Positions 26,118 to 35,104 of a stretch of DNA of 64,000 nucleotides are shown one piece after another (position 1 is the first letter of the stretch; every line of letters begins with the position of its first letter). A model generated the notes under the pieces. That model saw only the letters and a list, made by a program, of their open reading frames with translations. It ran no database searches and had not been told where the DNA came from. The position numbers and the translations under genes are program-made. This stretch comes from VRUE01 sp963727465 (GTDB lineage: Bacteria; Actinomycetota; Thermoleophilia; Solirubrobacterales; 70-9): assembly GCA_963727465.1 (NCBI GenBank), contig CAVSGL010000017.1:60401-124400 (forward strand). Reading direction: 5' to 3'.

Positions 26118-27597
26118 TCAGGTAGCCACCCCGGCCAGCTCCTCACCGCCCGGGCTCGCCTCGGCCTCGGCGACACTGGGCCCGACGCTTTTCGGCCTGG
26201 CGTTGATCGCCACGGCGGCGATCAGGGCGCCGACGACGGTCACCGCGGCCGAGACCCACATCGCGTCGCTCAGCCCGTTGACGAACTGCTGCGGGGTGGC
26301 GGTCTCGAACGTGCTGCCGCCGACCGAGGCCTGGAAGATCGCCCCGGTCACGGCGACGCCGAGGCTGCCGCCGACCATACGGAACATCGAGAGCACGCCC
26401 GAGGCGATGCCGGCTTTCTGCACCGAGACCGCGTTCATCGCGGCGCTGGTCATCGGCGACATCGTCAGCGCGATGCCGATGCCGAGCAGCATGAACCCAG
26501 GCAGCAGGTCGCCGTAGCTGGAGTCGACCGCAATGTGGGTGAACGTCCACAGCGACGCCGTCAGGATCGAGAGCCCGGCGACGATCAGCCAGCGTGGGCC
26601 GAAGCGGTCGGCGAGCCTGCCCGCCACCGGCGCGACGCCGACGATCATCAGGGTCGAGGGCAGGAAGCGCACGCCCGCCTCCAGCGGCGAGTAACGGAGG
26701 ATGTCCTGCATGTAGAGGGCGAGGAAGAAGAAGACGCCCATCATCGCGAAGGTGATGATCAGCGCCACCACCACCGCGCCGAGGAAGTTGCGGTCGCCGA
26801 AGAAGCGGAACTCGACCATCGGCGCCCTGACGCGGCCCTCGACCGCGACGAAGGCGATCGCCGCCAGCACCGAACCGGCCAGCAGGGCGACGATCCCGGG
26901 CGAGCCCCAGCCCCAGTCGTTGCCCTCGACCAGGGCGAGGACGAGAGCGGTGAGAGCGCCGGTCAGGGTCGCGACGCCGAGGTAGTCGACCTCGCGCCCG
27001 ACGCTGGTGTCGCGCGACTCGCGCACGGCGAACACCGTCGCGGTCACGGCGCCGACCGCGACCGGGATGTTGAGGTAGAAGATCGCGCGCCAGCTGACGT
27101 GCTCGGTGAGGAAGCCGCCGAGCACCGGGCCGACCGCGAGCGCCAGGGCCGAGACTCCGGCCCAGGTCCCCATCGCCTTGCCGCGCTCGTGCGCGGGGAA
27201 AGGCGTCGGTGATGATCGAGAGCGTGCCCGGCATCATCAGCGCCGCGCCGACGCCCTGCACGACCCGGCTGATCACGAGATCGGTCGGGCCCTGGGCGAA
27301 GCCGGCGGTGGCCGAGGAGAGGGCGAAGACGATCACGCCGGCGAGGAACATGCGGCGGCGTCCGAAGATGTCGCCGAGCCGCCCGCCGGTGGCGAGCAGG
27401 ACGGCGAAGGAAAGCGTGTAGCCGTTGATCGTCCACTCGAGGCCGGAGATCGAGGCGTTGAGGTCGCGTTGGATCGACGGCAGGGCGACGTTCACGACCG
27501 TGTTGTCGAGCATGATCATGAACAGCGCGAAGCACATCGCACCGAGCGTCCACCACTTGCGGTTTTCGTCGGTGATCAGGTGGCGATAGCGGGTCAA
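26118..27597 (-). pseudogene. MFS drug exporter (DHA2/EmrB-QacA type), one frameshift
   Basis: The start is TTG 27597, overlapping the MarR stop (TTGA), with AGGGAG upstream. The N-terminal half (MFALFMIMLDNTVVNVALP, GRLGDIFGRRRMF, VVQGVGAALMMPGTLSIITDAFP) reads in one frame. The C-terminal half (MGTWAGVSALALAVGPVLGG onward, 351 residues) reads in another. The break is an extra base in the run of four G at 27195-27198; removing it restores DAFPAHERGKAMGTW. A 12-14-helix proton-driven exporter is implied. The gene is recently inactivated or the base is a sequencing error. Confidence 0.85.
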
Positions 27598-28121
27598 GCT
27601 TGTACTCCCTTCAGGTGCTGGTAGGTCTCGGCGATGTCGTCCCTGTCCATCAGGGACTCGATCGCGGCGTCGAGCTTGCGCCGCTGCGCGGCGCCGAGGC
27701 TCTCCGCGAACGCCTCCAGCCCCGCCTGGCGGACGACCAGCAGCGTGTCGACGAGGTCCTTCCCTTTCGCGGTGATCGCCACCCGCCGCACGCGGCGGTC
27801 GTCCGGGTCCTCAACCCGGGTGGCGAGGTCTTCGCCGACCAGCGCGTCGACGGCCCTGCTCATCGAGGGGACCGAGACCCCGAAGGTCTCGGCCAGCTCG
27901 CCGACCTGGCGCGGCTCGGTCCCCTCACCGATCCCGCCCAGCTCGAGCAGGGCCTTGCACTGGGTCATCGAGAGCCCGCACTCCTCGATCACCCGCAGCT
28001 GGTTGCCGCGGTCGTAGAGGAAGACGTGGCGCATCAGGGCGCCGATCCGCGCCGCAGTGTCCTGCGCCCCCTCGCTGACCCCGGTCTTGTCCGCGATTGC
28101 TGCGATCTCGCTCGCTTGCAT
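27594..28121 (-). CDS. MarR-family transcriptional regulator
   Basis: The product is 175 residues from ATG 28121. The winged helix is seen in LSMTQCKALLEL, RQVGELAETFGVSVPSMSRAVDAL and the wing VEDPDDRRVRRVAITAKG. It overlaps the efflux gene and almost certainly represses it and itself, releasing DNA when a drug-like ligand binds. The operator is the 11-bp inverted repeat just upstream at 28141-28172. Confidence 0.92.
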   Translation of the reverse strand: MQASEIAAIADKTGVSEGAQDTAARIGALMRHVFLYDRGNQLRVIEECGLSMTQCKALLELGGIGEGTEPRQVGELAETFGVSVPSMSRAVDALVGEDLATRVEDPDDRRVRRVAITAKGKDLVDTLLVVRQAGLEAFAESLGAAQRRKLDAAIESLMDRDDIAETYQHLKGVQA

Positions 28122-28140
28122 GCCAACAATGGTTGCACCA

Positions 28141-28172
28141 GAGCAACTATTTCTCAAGCGCAATAGTTGCTC
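28141..28172 (-). promoter_or_regulatory. MarR-type operator
   Basis: GAGCAACTATT (28141-28151) and its exact complement AATAGTTGCTC (28162-28172) are separated by ten bases, 20 bp upstream of the MarR start. Size, symmetry and position fit an autoregulatory MarR operator. It lies in the divergent region shared with bioA (start 28275), so the regulator might also affect bioA. Confidence 0.8.
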
Positions 28173-28274
28173 CTGTGACACATATCACTCTGGACGCGAA
28201 CCGAAGAGGGCGCAATCTGCGTGTGTCCGCGGGCGCCGTTCCCGCCGGTGGTGGGGCTAGATTCGGCGGCGGCG

Positions 28275-29585
28275 ATGTCGGTGGACCACGCGCAGCTCGA
28301 TCGGGACCATCTGTGGCACCCGTTCACCCAGCAGCTCGGCTGGGTCGAGGAAGAGCCACTGATGATCGAGCGGGCCGAGGGTACGCAGCTGATCGACAGC
28401 GAGGGCCGTCGCTACATCGACGGGGTCTCCTCGCTCTGGTGCAACGTCCACGGGCATCGCCATCCCGGCATCGACGCGGCGCTGCGCGAGCAGCTCGACC
28501 GGGTCGCGCACTCGACCATGCTCGGCCTCGGCCATCCCGGCGCGGTCGAGCTGGCGGCGAAGCTGGTCGAGATCGCGCCGCCCGGCCTCTCGCGCGTCTT
28601 CTACTCCGAAGCGGGGGCGACGGCGACCGAGATCGCGCTGAAGATGGCCTTCCAGTTCCAGCAGCAGCGGGGCGGCCAGCACCGGCGCCGCACCTCCTTC
28701 GTCCACTTGCGCGACGCCTACCACGGCGACACGATCGGCTCGGTCTCGGTCGGCGGCATCGACCTCTTCCACGCCACCTACCGGCCGCTGCTCTTCGACA
28801 CGCACGCCGCCGAGCCGGGCGACGCCGCCGACCTCGAGCGCGTGCTCTCCTGCCACGAAGAAGAGATCGCCGCGCTGATCGTCGAGCCGCTGGTCCAGGG
28901 CGCCGCGGGGATGCTGGTCCACCCGCCGGGCTTCCTGCGCGACGCGCGCGAGCTCTGCGACCGCTTCGGCGTGCTCTTGATCTGCGACGAGGTGGCGACC
29001 GGCTTCGGCCGCACGGGGACGATGTTCGCCTGCGAACAGGAGGACGTCGCGCCCGACCTGCTCTGCCTCGCCAAGGGCCTCACCGGCGGCTACCTGCCGC
29101 TGGCGGCGACGCTGACCAGCGAGCGGATCTACGAGGGCTTCCTCGGCGCTCCCGCCGAGCAGCGCACCTTCTTCCACGGCCACACCTACACCGGCAACCC
29201 GCTCGCCTGCGCCGCCGCGCTGGCCAACCTCGAGGCGTTCGAGAGCGAGCGCACGCTGGAGCGGCTGGAGCCGAAGATCGAGCTGCTCGGCGAGCTGCTG
29301 GAGCCGGTCGCCGCGATGCCGCAGGTCGCCGAGGTGCGCCGTCGCGGCGTCATGACCGGCATCGACCTCGGCCAGCACGATCCCGACCTGCGCCTAGGCC
29401 ACCGCGTCGCCGTCGAGGCCCGCCGCCGCGGCGCGATCGTCCGCCCGCTCAGCGACGTCGTCGTCCTCATGCCCCCGCTCTCGATCTCCGCGGCCGAGCT
29501 GCGCCGCCTGGTCGCGATCACGGCCGAGTCGATCGAGGCGGCCTACGCGTCCGCCTATCCAGTGCCACTCGAAAAGGTCGCTTGA
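28275..29585 (+). CDS. bioA: adenosylmethionine-8-amino-7-oxononanoate aminotransferase
   Basis: The product is 436 residues from ATG 28275. The BioA-specific start LWHPFTQ is present, with DGVSSLWCNVHGHRHP, VFYSEAGATATEIALK, DAYHGDTIGS, LICDEVATGFGRTG and the PLP Lys in CLAKGLTGGYLPLAA. It converts 8-amino-7-oxononanoate to 7,8-diaminononanoate with SAM as amino donor. It completes biotin synthesis with bioBFD, from which it is separated only by the MarR/MFS pair. Confidence 0.95.
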   Translation: MSVDHAQLDRDHLWHPFTQQLGWVEEEPLMIERAEGTQLIDSEGRRYIDGVSSLWCNVHGHRHPGIDAALREQLDRVAHSTMLGLGHPGAVELAAKLVEIAPPGLSRVFYSEAGATATEIALKMAFQFQQQRGGQHRRRTSFVHLRDAYHGDTIGSVSVGGIDLFHATYRPLLFDTHAAEPGDAADLERVLSCHEEEIAALIVEPLVQGAAGMLVHPPGFLRDARELCDRFGVLLICDEVATGFGRTGTMFACEQEDVAPDLLCLAKGLTGGYLPLAATLTSERIYEGFLGAPAEQRTFFHGHTYTGNPLACAAALANLEAFESERTLERLEPKIELLGELLEPVAAMPQVAEVRRRGVMTGIDLGQHDPDLRLGHRVAVEARRRGAIVRPLSDVVVLMPPLSISAAELRRLVAITAESIEAAYASAYPVPLEKVA

Positions 29586-29588
29586 GAC

Positions 29589-29879
29589 TTACGCGGCTGC
29601 CCGAACGCCGATTTCGAGCGTGACAAGTCGATTGGGCACCGCGACCGCCGCACGCGCCGCCGCGATCAATGCGTCTCCATCAAGGTCAAACCGATCCGCC
29701 GCTTCACGCAGAACCTCCTCAACCCCAAGATCGGGATAGAGCAACTCGACGTTCGCCGGCTTTCCCTTCGCGAAAGCGACGTTTACGCGATCCCCGACCC
29801 CCTCGTTGCCTTCCCAATGCTGAACGTCGATCAGGTCGATCGAGAGTGCATTTGCCTCGCTGTCGTAGTCGGCTCTCAT
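29589..29879 (-). CDS. DUF2283 protein (possible antitoxin partner)
   Basis: The 96-residue product has its start at 29879, overlapping the stop of the upstream gene by 4 bp. The beginning YDSEANALSIDL and the VNVAFAKGKPANVELLYP strand are typical of DUF2283, a small family often paired with DUF4258 proteins. The C-terminal half is an Ala-rich helix. The pair has the arrangement of a toxin-antitoxin module. That role is inferred from architecture only. Confidence 0.7.
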   Translation of the reverse strand: MRADYDSEANALSIDLIDVQHWEGNEGVGDRVNVAFAKGKPANVELLYPDLGVEEVLREAADRFDLDGDALIAAARAAVAVPNRLVTLEIGVRAAA

Positions 29880-30097
29880 CGGGGTCTCTCCCTAACGATG
29901 ACAGTAATTACAAACCCGAGATCGTCCAGGGCGACAACAACTTCCAACGTCCGCCCCGCGCTATCGCGGCCAATCGCGATCGGATTGCCCTTCGCATCGC
30001 GCCTTTCGGCCTCAGGGCTGTCGACGACGGCGTCGACAGACATGGGCCAAACCTTTTCGCGACGCATCCGATTCTTCGCGTGATGACTGAAACGCAC
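29876..30097 (-). CDS. DUF4258-like protein (possible toxin partner)
   Basis: The 73-residue product starts at ATG 30097. FSHHAKNRMRREKV, EAERRDAKGNPIAIG and a last strand FVITVIVRERP resemble DUF4258, a BrnT/RelE-like small fold. It overlaps the DUF2283 gene (ATGA), so the two are translated together. GC content is lower than in the neighbours, consistent with a mobile module. Confidence 0.68.
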   Translation of the reverse strand: MRFSHHAKNRMRREKVWPMSVDAVVDSPEAERRDAKGNPIAIGRDSAGRTLEVVVALDDLGFVITVIVRERPR

Positions 30098-30245
30098 CCA
30101 CCTTCAAGGGCTCAGCGGCCAAATCTCTCCCCCCTGTGACGAACTTGCGTCCCACCCGTAGTACGGGCATGAACGAAGCGGCGGTCGCACCTGCGGTCGA
30201 GCTCCCGCGTGGAGGGAGGGAGGCGCTGGCCTTCGACGACCTCTA

Positions 30246-30542
30246 GTGCGCCGCGAGCGGCGGGTCGCCGCGTCGCTGCGCACGCAGCTCGACCGGCTGC
30301 ACCGCCGCGCCCGTTACGCCCGCGTCACCGTGCGGATCGAACCCGGCGCCGCGGCCGGCTCGGGGGCAAAGAGCTGGGGCGTCAACGACGCGCTCGACGA
30401 CGCCGGGCGCATACTCGTCGTCGCCGCCGGGGTCGTCCTGATCGGCCTCGCCGTGCTCGGCCCGCTGGCGCTGATCGCCCTGCTCGCCTGGCTCGCGCAC
30501 CGCGTCTGGCTGCGCCGCCGTCGCGAGGCCGCCCTCGGCTGA
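30246..30542 (+). pseudogene. C-terminal remnant of a DUF4349-type membrane protein
   Basis: The 98-residue frame begins at GTG 30246, without a good ribosome site. It has LRTQLDRLHRRARYARVTVRIE, then SWGVNDALDDAGRILVVAAG, a membrane helix and a basic end RRRREAALG. This is the usual last third of DUF4349 proteins; the signal peptide and beta-rich N-terminal part are absent. A 25-codon frame (ATG 30169 to TAG 30246) precedes it. I read this as a truncated gene. A functional short membrane protein cannot be excluded. Confidence 0.5.
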
Positions 30543-30543
30543 T

Positions 30544-30588
30544 CGCGGTCGAGCTTTTCGTCGCTATGCGGTGAAAAGCTCGACCGCG
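30544..30588. repeat. 45-bp palindromic element, copy 3 (with compensatory arm change)
   Basis: The arms 30544-30559 and 30573-30588 are a perfect 16-bp inverted repeat. Compared with the other copies, GAGGTT in the left arm is GAGCTT and AACCTC in the right arm is AAGCTC, so both sides changed together and pairing is kept. It starts one base after the stop of the DUF4349-like frame. Confidence 0.9.
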
Positions 30589-30628
30589 GTGCGGGGGGAT
30601 GCGGCGCTGGGGTTAGGGTCTTGATGCG

Positions 30629-31273
30629 ATGGACGAGGAGAGACGACGCGGGCCTGCTGAGGCTCCGAACCTGGGCGAGCCGGCGGTGCCGCGGCCGTCG
30701 GCCTCGGTGGTGCTGCTGAGGCGGGGCGGCAAGCACGGCGACCGGGCGCTCGAGGTGCTGCTGCTGAAGCGCAGCGAGGAGGCGAAGTTCATGCCCGGGG
30801 TGTGGGTGTTTCCCGGCGGCGGCGTCGATCCCGGGGACGGCGAGGGCGAGGGCGGATACCGGGCGTGCGCGGTGCGCGAGCTCGAGGAGGAGGCGGGGAT
30901 CGGGCTGCCGGAGGGCGAGGAGCTGGTGCTCTTCTCGCGCTGGATCACGCCGGAGGTCGTCTCGCGCCGCTTCGACGCCTGGTTCTTCCTCGCGCTCGCC
31001 CCGGCGCACACGCCGCCCGAGCCGGACGGCGTCGAGACCACGGAGGCGCGCTGGTTCGAGCCGCGGGCGGCGCTCGAGGCCCAGCACGCCGGCGAGCTCA
31101 ACCTCGCCTTCCCCACCGTGCAGCAGCTCCGCTCGCTGCTGCCCTACCGCAACGCCGCCGAGGCGATCGAGGCACACCGCGGAAAACGGGTCGAGCCGAT
31201 CCTGCCAAAGGTGATCGGCACGCCCGACCAGCACCGGGTCGTCCTCCCCGGAGACCCCGACTACCCCGCCTGA
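30629..31273 (+). CDS. NUDIX hydrolase
   Basis: The 214-residue product starts at ATG 30629. The Nudix box begins at GGGVDP and continues to CAVRELEEEAGI, with a short insertion. MPGVWVFPGGG precedes it. FDAWFFLA and a WFEPRAALE strand follow, as in NUDT19-like proteins that act on CoA esters. Exact substrate unknown. The last 13 bp overlap the convergent DUF3137-like gene. Confidence 0.87.
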   Translation: MDEERRRGPAEAPNLGEPAVPRPSASVVLLRRGGKHGDRALEVLLLKRSEEAKFMPGVWVFPGGGVDPGDGEGEGGYRACAVRELEEEAGIGLPEGEELVLFSRWITPEVVSRRFDAWFFLALAPAHTPPEPDGVETTEARWFEPRAALEAQHAGELNLAFPTVQQLRSLLPYRNAAEAIEAHRGKRVEPILPKVIGTPDQHRVVLPGDPDYPA

Positions 31274-31944
31274 ACCTCGTCGGGAAACGGGGCCAGGCCG
31301 GCGTGCCACGGCCCCGGGCGGTAGGTGTGCATGCCGGTCTCTTCCATCTCCGCCTGCAATCGCTTGAACAGCTGACCGGCGTTCTTCAGCGCTGCCTTCA
31401 GCTCTTCCTCGCTGCGCTCGCGCAGGTGCCAGAGGAACCAGAGCTGGCGGTCGTTGATGCCGAAGTCGATCTCGCCGGTCATCGTCGTCGTCCAGGTGAG
31501 GAAGCCGGGGCTGAACAGCTCGCGCAGCTTGACCGGGTCGTACTCGCTGGGCACCGTCGCCTGGAAGCGCCTGTTGAACTCGATCGACTCGAACTCGACC
31601 TTGCGGGCGAAGCGCTTGGTGACGACCTCGTGGCCCTCGATCGACTCGACGTTGAAGGCGGGCACGACCTTGGCCAGGTCCGGCATGTGCGCCTTGGTCA
31701 GCAGCGCCGCCGGCAGCAGCGCCTTGCCGAACAGGCCGCCGACCTCCTTTTCGTCGGCGTCGCAGCAGGAGCCCCAGAAGCCCTCGGCGAGCTGGCCGGT
31801 GAGCCGGTTCGAGCCGCCGACGCAGAGCGCCACCGGCGCGTCTTTCGGGTTGATCCCGCCGACCGGCTCGTAGGTCAATTCATGGCGCTCGCCGTAGCGG
31901 CGCACGATCTCGGCCCATTCGCGTGCTTCCTGCTTCGCGCCCAC
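31261..31944 (-). CDS. DUF3137-like protein
   Basis: The 227-residue product begins at a start codon at 31944. The core VEFESIEFNRRFQATVPSEYDP followed by LRELFSPGFLTWTT resembles the conserved centre of DUF3137, a family often found beside lemA. Here it is divergent from lemA with 31 bp between the starts, supporting the assignment. No membrane helices are visible, unlike some family members. Function unknown. Confidence 0.6.
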   Translation of the reverse strand: MGAKQEAREWAEIVRRYGERHELTYEPVGGINPKDAPVALCVGGSNRLTGQLAEGFWGSCCDADEKEVGGLFGKALLPAALLTKAHMPDLAKVVPAFNVESIEGHEVVTKRFARKVEFESIEFNRRFQATVPSEYDPVKLRELFSPGFLTWTTTMTGEIDFGINDRQLWFLWHLRERSEEELKAALKNAGQLFKRLQAEMEETGMHTYRPGPWHAGLAPFPDEVQAG

Positions 31945-31975
31945 AGCCCGATCCTATGCGGGTAGGATGGCGGCC

Positions 31976-32536
31976 ATGTGGATCGCCATCGCAGTGGTCG
32001 TCGTAATCGTCGTCCTCGCCCTCTACTACGTCGCCAAGCGCAACTCGATCATCGCCTCGCGCAACCGGGTCGACGAGTCCTGGAGCGGGATCGACGTGCA
32101 GCTCAAGCGCCGCCACGACCTCGTGCCCAACCTGGTCGAGACGGTCAAGGGCTACGCGACGCACGAGAAAGAGACCTTCGAGAAGGTCACCCAGGCGCGG
32201 GCCGACGCGATGTCGGCCGAAGGCGTCGCCGACACGGCGAAAGCCGAGCAGGGGCTGACCGGGGCGCTCGCCGGCCTGCGCGCCGTCGCCGAGAACTACC
32301 CGCAGCTGCGGGCGACCGAAAACTTCCAGCAGCTCAGCCGCAACCTCTCTGAGCTCGAGGACGAAATCCAGGCCTCGCGGCGGATCTACAACTCCAACGT
32401 GCAGTCCTACAACACGACGATCCAGCAGTTCCCCGCCTCGATCATCGCCAACCAGGGCGGCTTCACGGCGCGCGACTACTTCGAGATCGAAGACAAATCC
32501 GAGCGCGAGCCGGTCGCGGTCAGCTTCGACAAATAG
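31976..32536 (+). CDS. lemA: LemA family protein
   Basis: The product is 186 residues from ATG 31976, with AGGA eight bases upstream (ATG 31967 is less well placed). An N-terminal membrane helix (2-21) is followed by the LemA signature RNRVDESWSGIDVQLKRRHDLVPNLVETVKGY, ENFQQLSRNLSELEDEIQASRRIYN and FPASIIA. It should be anchored in the membrane with a long helical domain. The role of LemA is not settled. Confidence 0.93.
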   Translation: MWIAIAVVVVIVVLALYYVAKRNSIIASRNRVDESWSGIDVQLKRRHDLVPNLVETVKGYATHEKETFEKVTQARADAMSAEGVADTAKAEQGLTGALAGLRAVAENYPQLRATENFQQLSRNLSELEDEIQASRRIYNSNVQSYNTTIQQFPASIIANQGGFTARDYFEIEDKSEREPVAVSFDK

Positions 32537-32559
32537 GCAGCTTCTTTAAGCTTCAGGCC

Positions 32560-32754
32560 ATGAGCAGCGCGACGACCGAGGCGACCCTCTGGATCTGCGA
32601 AAGCTGCGGCTTCATCTACGACCCGGCGGTCGGCGATCCGGACGGCGGCATCCCGCCCGGAACGAAATTCGAGGACATCCCCAGCGACTGGTTCTGCCCC
32701 GTCTGCGGGGCGCGGACCTCAGACTTCCGCCCCCTCGAGCCGGGCGAGGCCTGA
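32560..32754 (+). CDS. rubredoxin
   Basis: The 64-residue product starts at ATG 32560. Four Cys bind one iron: C13 and C16 (CESC) and C46 and C49 (CPVC). The YDPAVGDPDGGIPPGTKFEDIPSDW loop is classic. It transfers single electrons. It lies 20 bp before the GMC oxidoreductase and may be co-transcribed. An alkane hydroxylase, its common partner, is not in the window. Confidence 0.95.
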   Translation: MSSATTEATLWICESCGFIYDPAVGDPDGGIPPGTKFEDIPSDWFCPVCGARTSDFRPLEPGEA

Positions 32755-32773
32755 GCCCGCAGGACAGCCCGCC

Positions 32774-34413
32774 GTGAGCTACGACTACGACTGGATCGTC
32801 GTCGGCTCGGGCTTCGGCGGCTCGGTCTCCGCCCTGCGCCTGGCCGAGAAGGGCTACGACGTCGCCGTGCTCGAGTGCGGCAGGCGCTTCGGCGACGACG
32901 ACTTCCCCAGCTCGACCTGGGACAGCCGCCGCTACTTCTGGGCGCCGCGGGTCGGGATGAAGGGGATCTTCCGGCTCAGCCTCTTCCGCGACGTCACCGT
33001 CGTCAGCGGCTGCGGCGTCGGCGGCGGCAGCCTCGGCTACGCGAACACGCTCTACGTCCCCCCCAGCCAGTTCTTCCAGGACCCGCAGTGGGGCGACCTC
33101 GAGGACTGGGAGGCGAAGCTCGCGCCCCACTACGAGACCGCGCAGCGGATGCTCGGCGTCACCGTCCACGACCGCGACGACCCGGCCGACCAGCTGCTGC
33201 GCGAGCTCGGCGAGGAGCTCGGCGTCGCCGACACGTACAGCAAGACGCCGGTCGGGGTCTACCTGGACAACCCTGGGCAGACCGTCGCCGACCCCTACTT
33301 CGAAGGCGAGGGACCGGAGCGCACCGGCTGCATGCAGTGCGGGCGCTGCATGGTCGGCTGCCCGCACGGGGCAAAGAACACGCTGGTCAAGAACTACCTC
33401 TGGCTGGCCGAGCGGCGCGGCGTCGAGGTGCAGCCCGAGCGCACCGTGACCGAGATCCGCCCGCTCGGCGCCGCCGACGGCAGCGACGGCTACGCGGTGA
33501 CCAGCGAGCGCTCCGGCATGCTGCGCGGCCGCCGCAAGCGCACCCTGACCGCGCGCGGCGTGATCGTCGCCGCCGGCGCGCTCGGCACCAACAAACTGTT
33601 CAGCGCTGCCGCCTCGGCGGCTCGCTGCCGCGCATCTCGCGCCGGCTCGGCGAGCTGGTGCGGACCAACAGCGAGAGCCTGCTCTCCGTGCGCGTGCCGC
33701 GCGACCACCCCGAGGACCTGAGCAAGAGGGTCGCGATCACCTCGAGCATCTACCCCGACCCGCACACCCACATCGAGACCGTCACCTACGGCGAGGCCGG
33801 CGACTCGATGAGCACGCTCAACACGCTGCTGGTCGGCGACGGCACGCGGGTCACGCGGCCGCTGAAGCTGCTCGCCCAGATCCTCCGCCACCCGCTGAAC
33901 TTCGCCCGGGTGCTGTGGCCGTTCGGGACCTCGCACCGCACGATCATCCTGCTGGTCATGCAGACGCTCGACAACGCGATCGCGCTGCGGCCGCGGCTGA
34001 AGCGCAACGGCGAGGTGACGCTACAGACCGAGCAGGACCCCGAGCGCCCCAACCCGACCTTCATCCCGGTCGCCAACCAGGCGGCGGAATGGTTCGCCGA
34101 GCGCACCGGCGGGATCGCCCAGAGCTCGATCATGGAGGCGACGCTGAACGTCCCCACCACCGCCCACATCCTCGGCGGCGCCGCGATCGGCCACGGCCCC
34201 GAGGACGGCGTCGTCGACGCCCGCCAGCGCGTCTTCGGCTACGAGAACCTGATCGTCTGCGACGGCGCGGCGATCCCGGCGAACGTCGGCGTCAACCCGA
34301 GCCTGACGATCACCGCCCTGGCCGAGAACGCGATGGGTCAGATCCCGCCGAAAGAGGGCGCCGAACCGCGCGACCTGCCCGAGGCCGCGCGGCCCGCTGT
34401 CACCAGTCCCTAG
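32774..34413 (+). pseudogene. GMC-family oxidoreductase (cholesterol-oxidase-like), one frameshift
   Basis: The start is GTG 32774. The FAD-binding IVVGSGFGGSVSALRLAEKG, GCGVGGGSLGYANTLYVPP and CMQCGRCMVGCPHGAKNTLVKNY read in the first frame to VAAGALGTNKL. The rest, from RCRLGGSLPRISRRLGELV through HILGGAAIGHGPEDGVVD to NVGVNPSLTITALAE, reads in another frame. One base is missing at about 33600-33601; adding it restores NKLxQRCRLGGSL. Intact it would be about 545 residues and oxidise an alcohol or sterol. It is either newly broken or a sequencing error. Confidence 0.85.
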
Positions 34414-34428
34414 CCACGGGCGGGTTCG

Positions 34429-35029
34429 CTACCCGGCGAACCGGCTCTCGACGTAGTCCCAGTTGACGACGTTCCAGAAGGCGTCGATGTATTCGGGGCG
34501 CTTGTTCTGGTACTTGAGGTAGTAGGCGTGCTCCCAGACGTCGCAGCCGAGCAGCGGCTGGCTGCCGTCGAGCACCGGCGAGTCCTGGTTCGGCGTCGAG
34601 ACGACGGCGAGCCCGGAGCTGTCCTTGACCAGCCAGGCCCAGCCGGAGCCGAAGCGGGTGAGGCCGGCTTTTTTGAACTCGTCCTTGAACGAGTCGAAGG
34701 AGCCGAAGGTCTCGTCGATCGCGCTCGGCCAGCTCGCCGCCCGGGGCGCCGCCGCCGTTGGGGCTGAGCATCTGCCAGAAGAGCGAGTGGTTGAAGTGGC
34801 CGCCGCCGTTGTTGCGCACCGGGCCCTGCTTGTCGCCCGGCAGGCTCGAGAGGTTGCGCAGCACGTCCTCGACGTCGCGGTCGGCCCACTCGGTCCCCTC
34901 GAGCGCTTCGTTGGCTTTGTCGACGTAAGCCTGGTGATGCTTGTCGTGGTGGACGCGCATCGTCGCCTCGTCGATGTGCGGCTCGAGCGCGTCGTAGTCG
35001 TAGGGCAGATCGGGAACCGTGAAAGCCAT
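34429..35029 (-). pseudogene. superoxide dismutase (Fe/Mn type), one frameshift
   Basis: ATG 35029 has AAGGAG upstream. The first frame gives FTVPDLPYDYDALEPHID, HHDKHHQAYVDKANEAL and GGGHFNHSLFWQML. After GGELAE the frame is lost. The third frame on the same strand continues AIDETFGSFDSFKDEF, GSGWAWLV, the metal-binding DVWEHAYYLKYQN and NWDYVESRF to TAG at 34429. An extra base lies at about 34721-34726 (plus-strand GCGCTC). A cell rarely lacks this enzyme, so an assembly error is a serious alternative. Confidence 0.88.
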
Positions 35030-35104
35030 TGCTTCTCCTTGTCCTTGATATCGGGATCATCATGGAGCCTAGCCGGATTTGAATATCACCCATCCGGGTA
35101 AGAA

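Noticed and set aside
35096..35101. GGGTAA before the sigma factor gene as an autoregulatory SigB/F promoter -10 box
   Set aside because: It lies only a few bases from the ATG and no matching -35 element is placed correctly.
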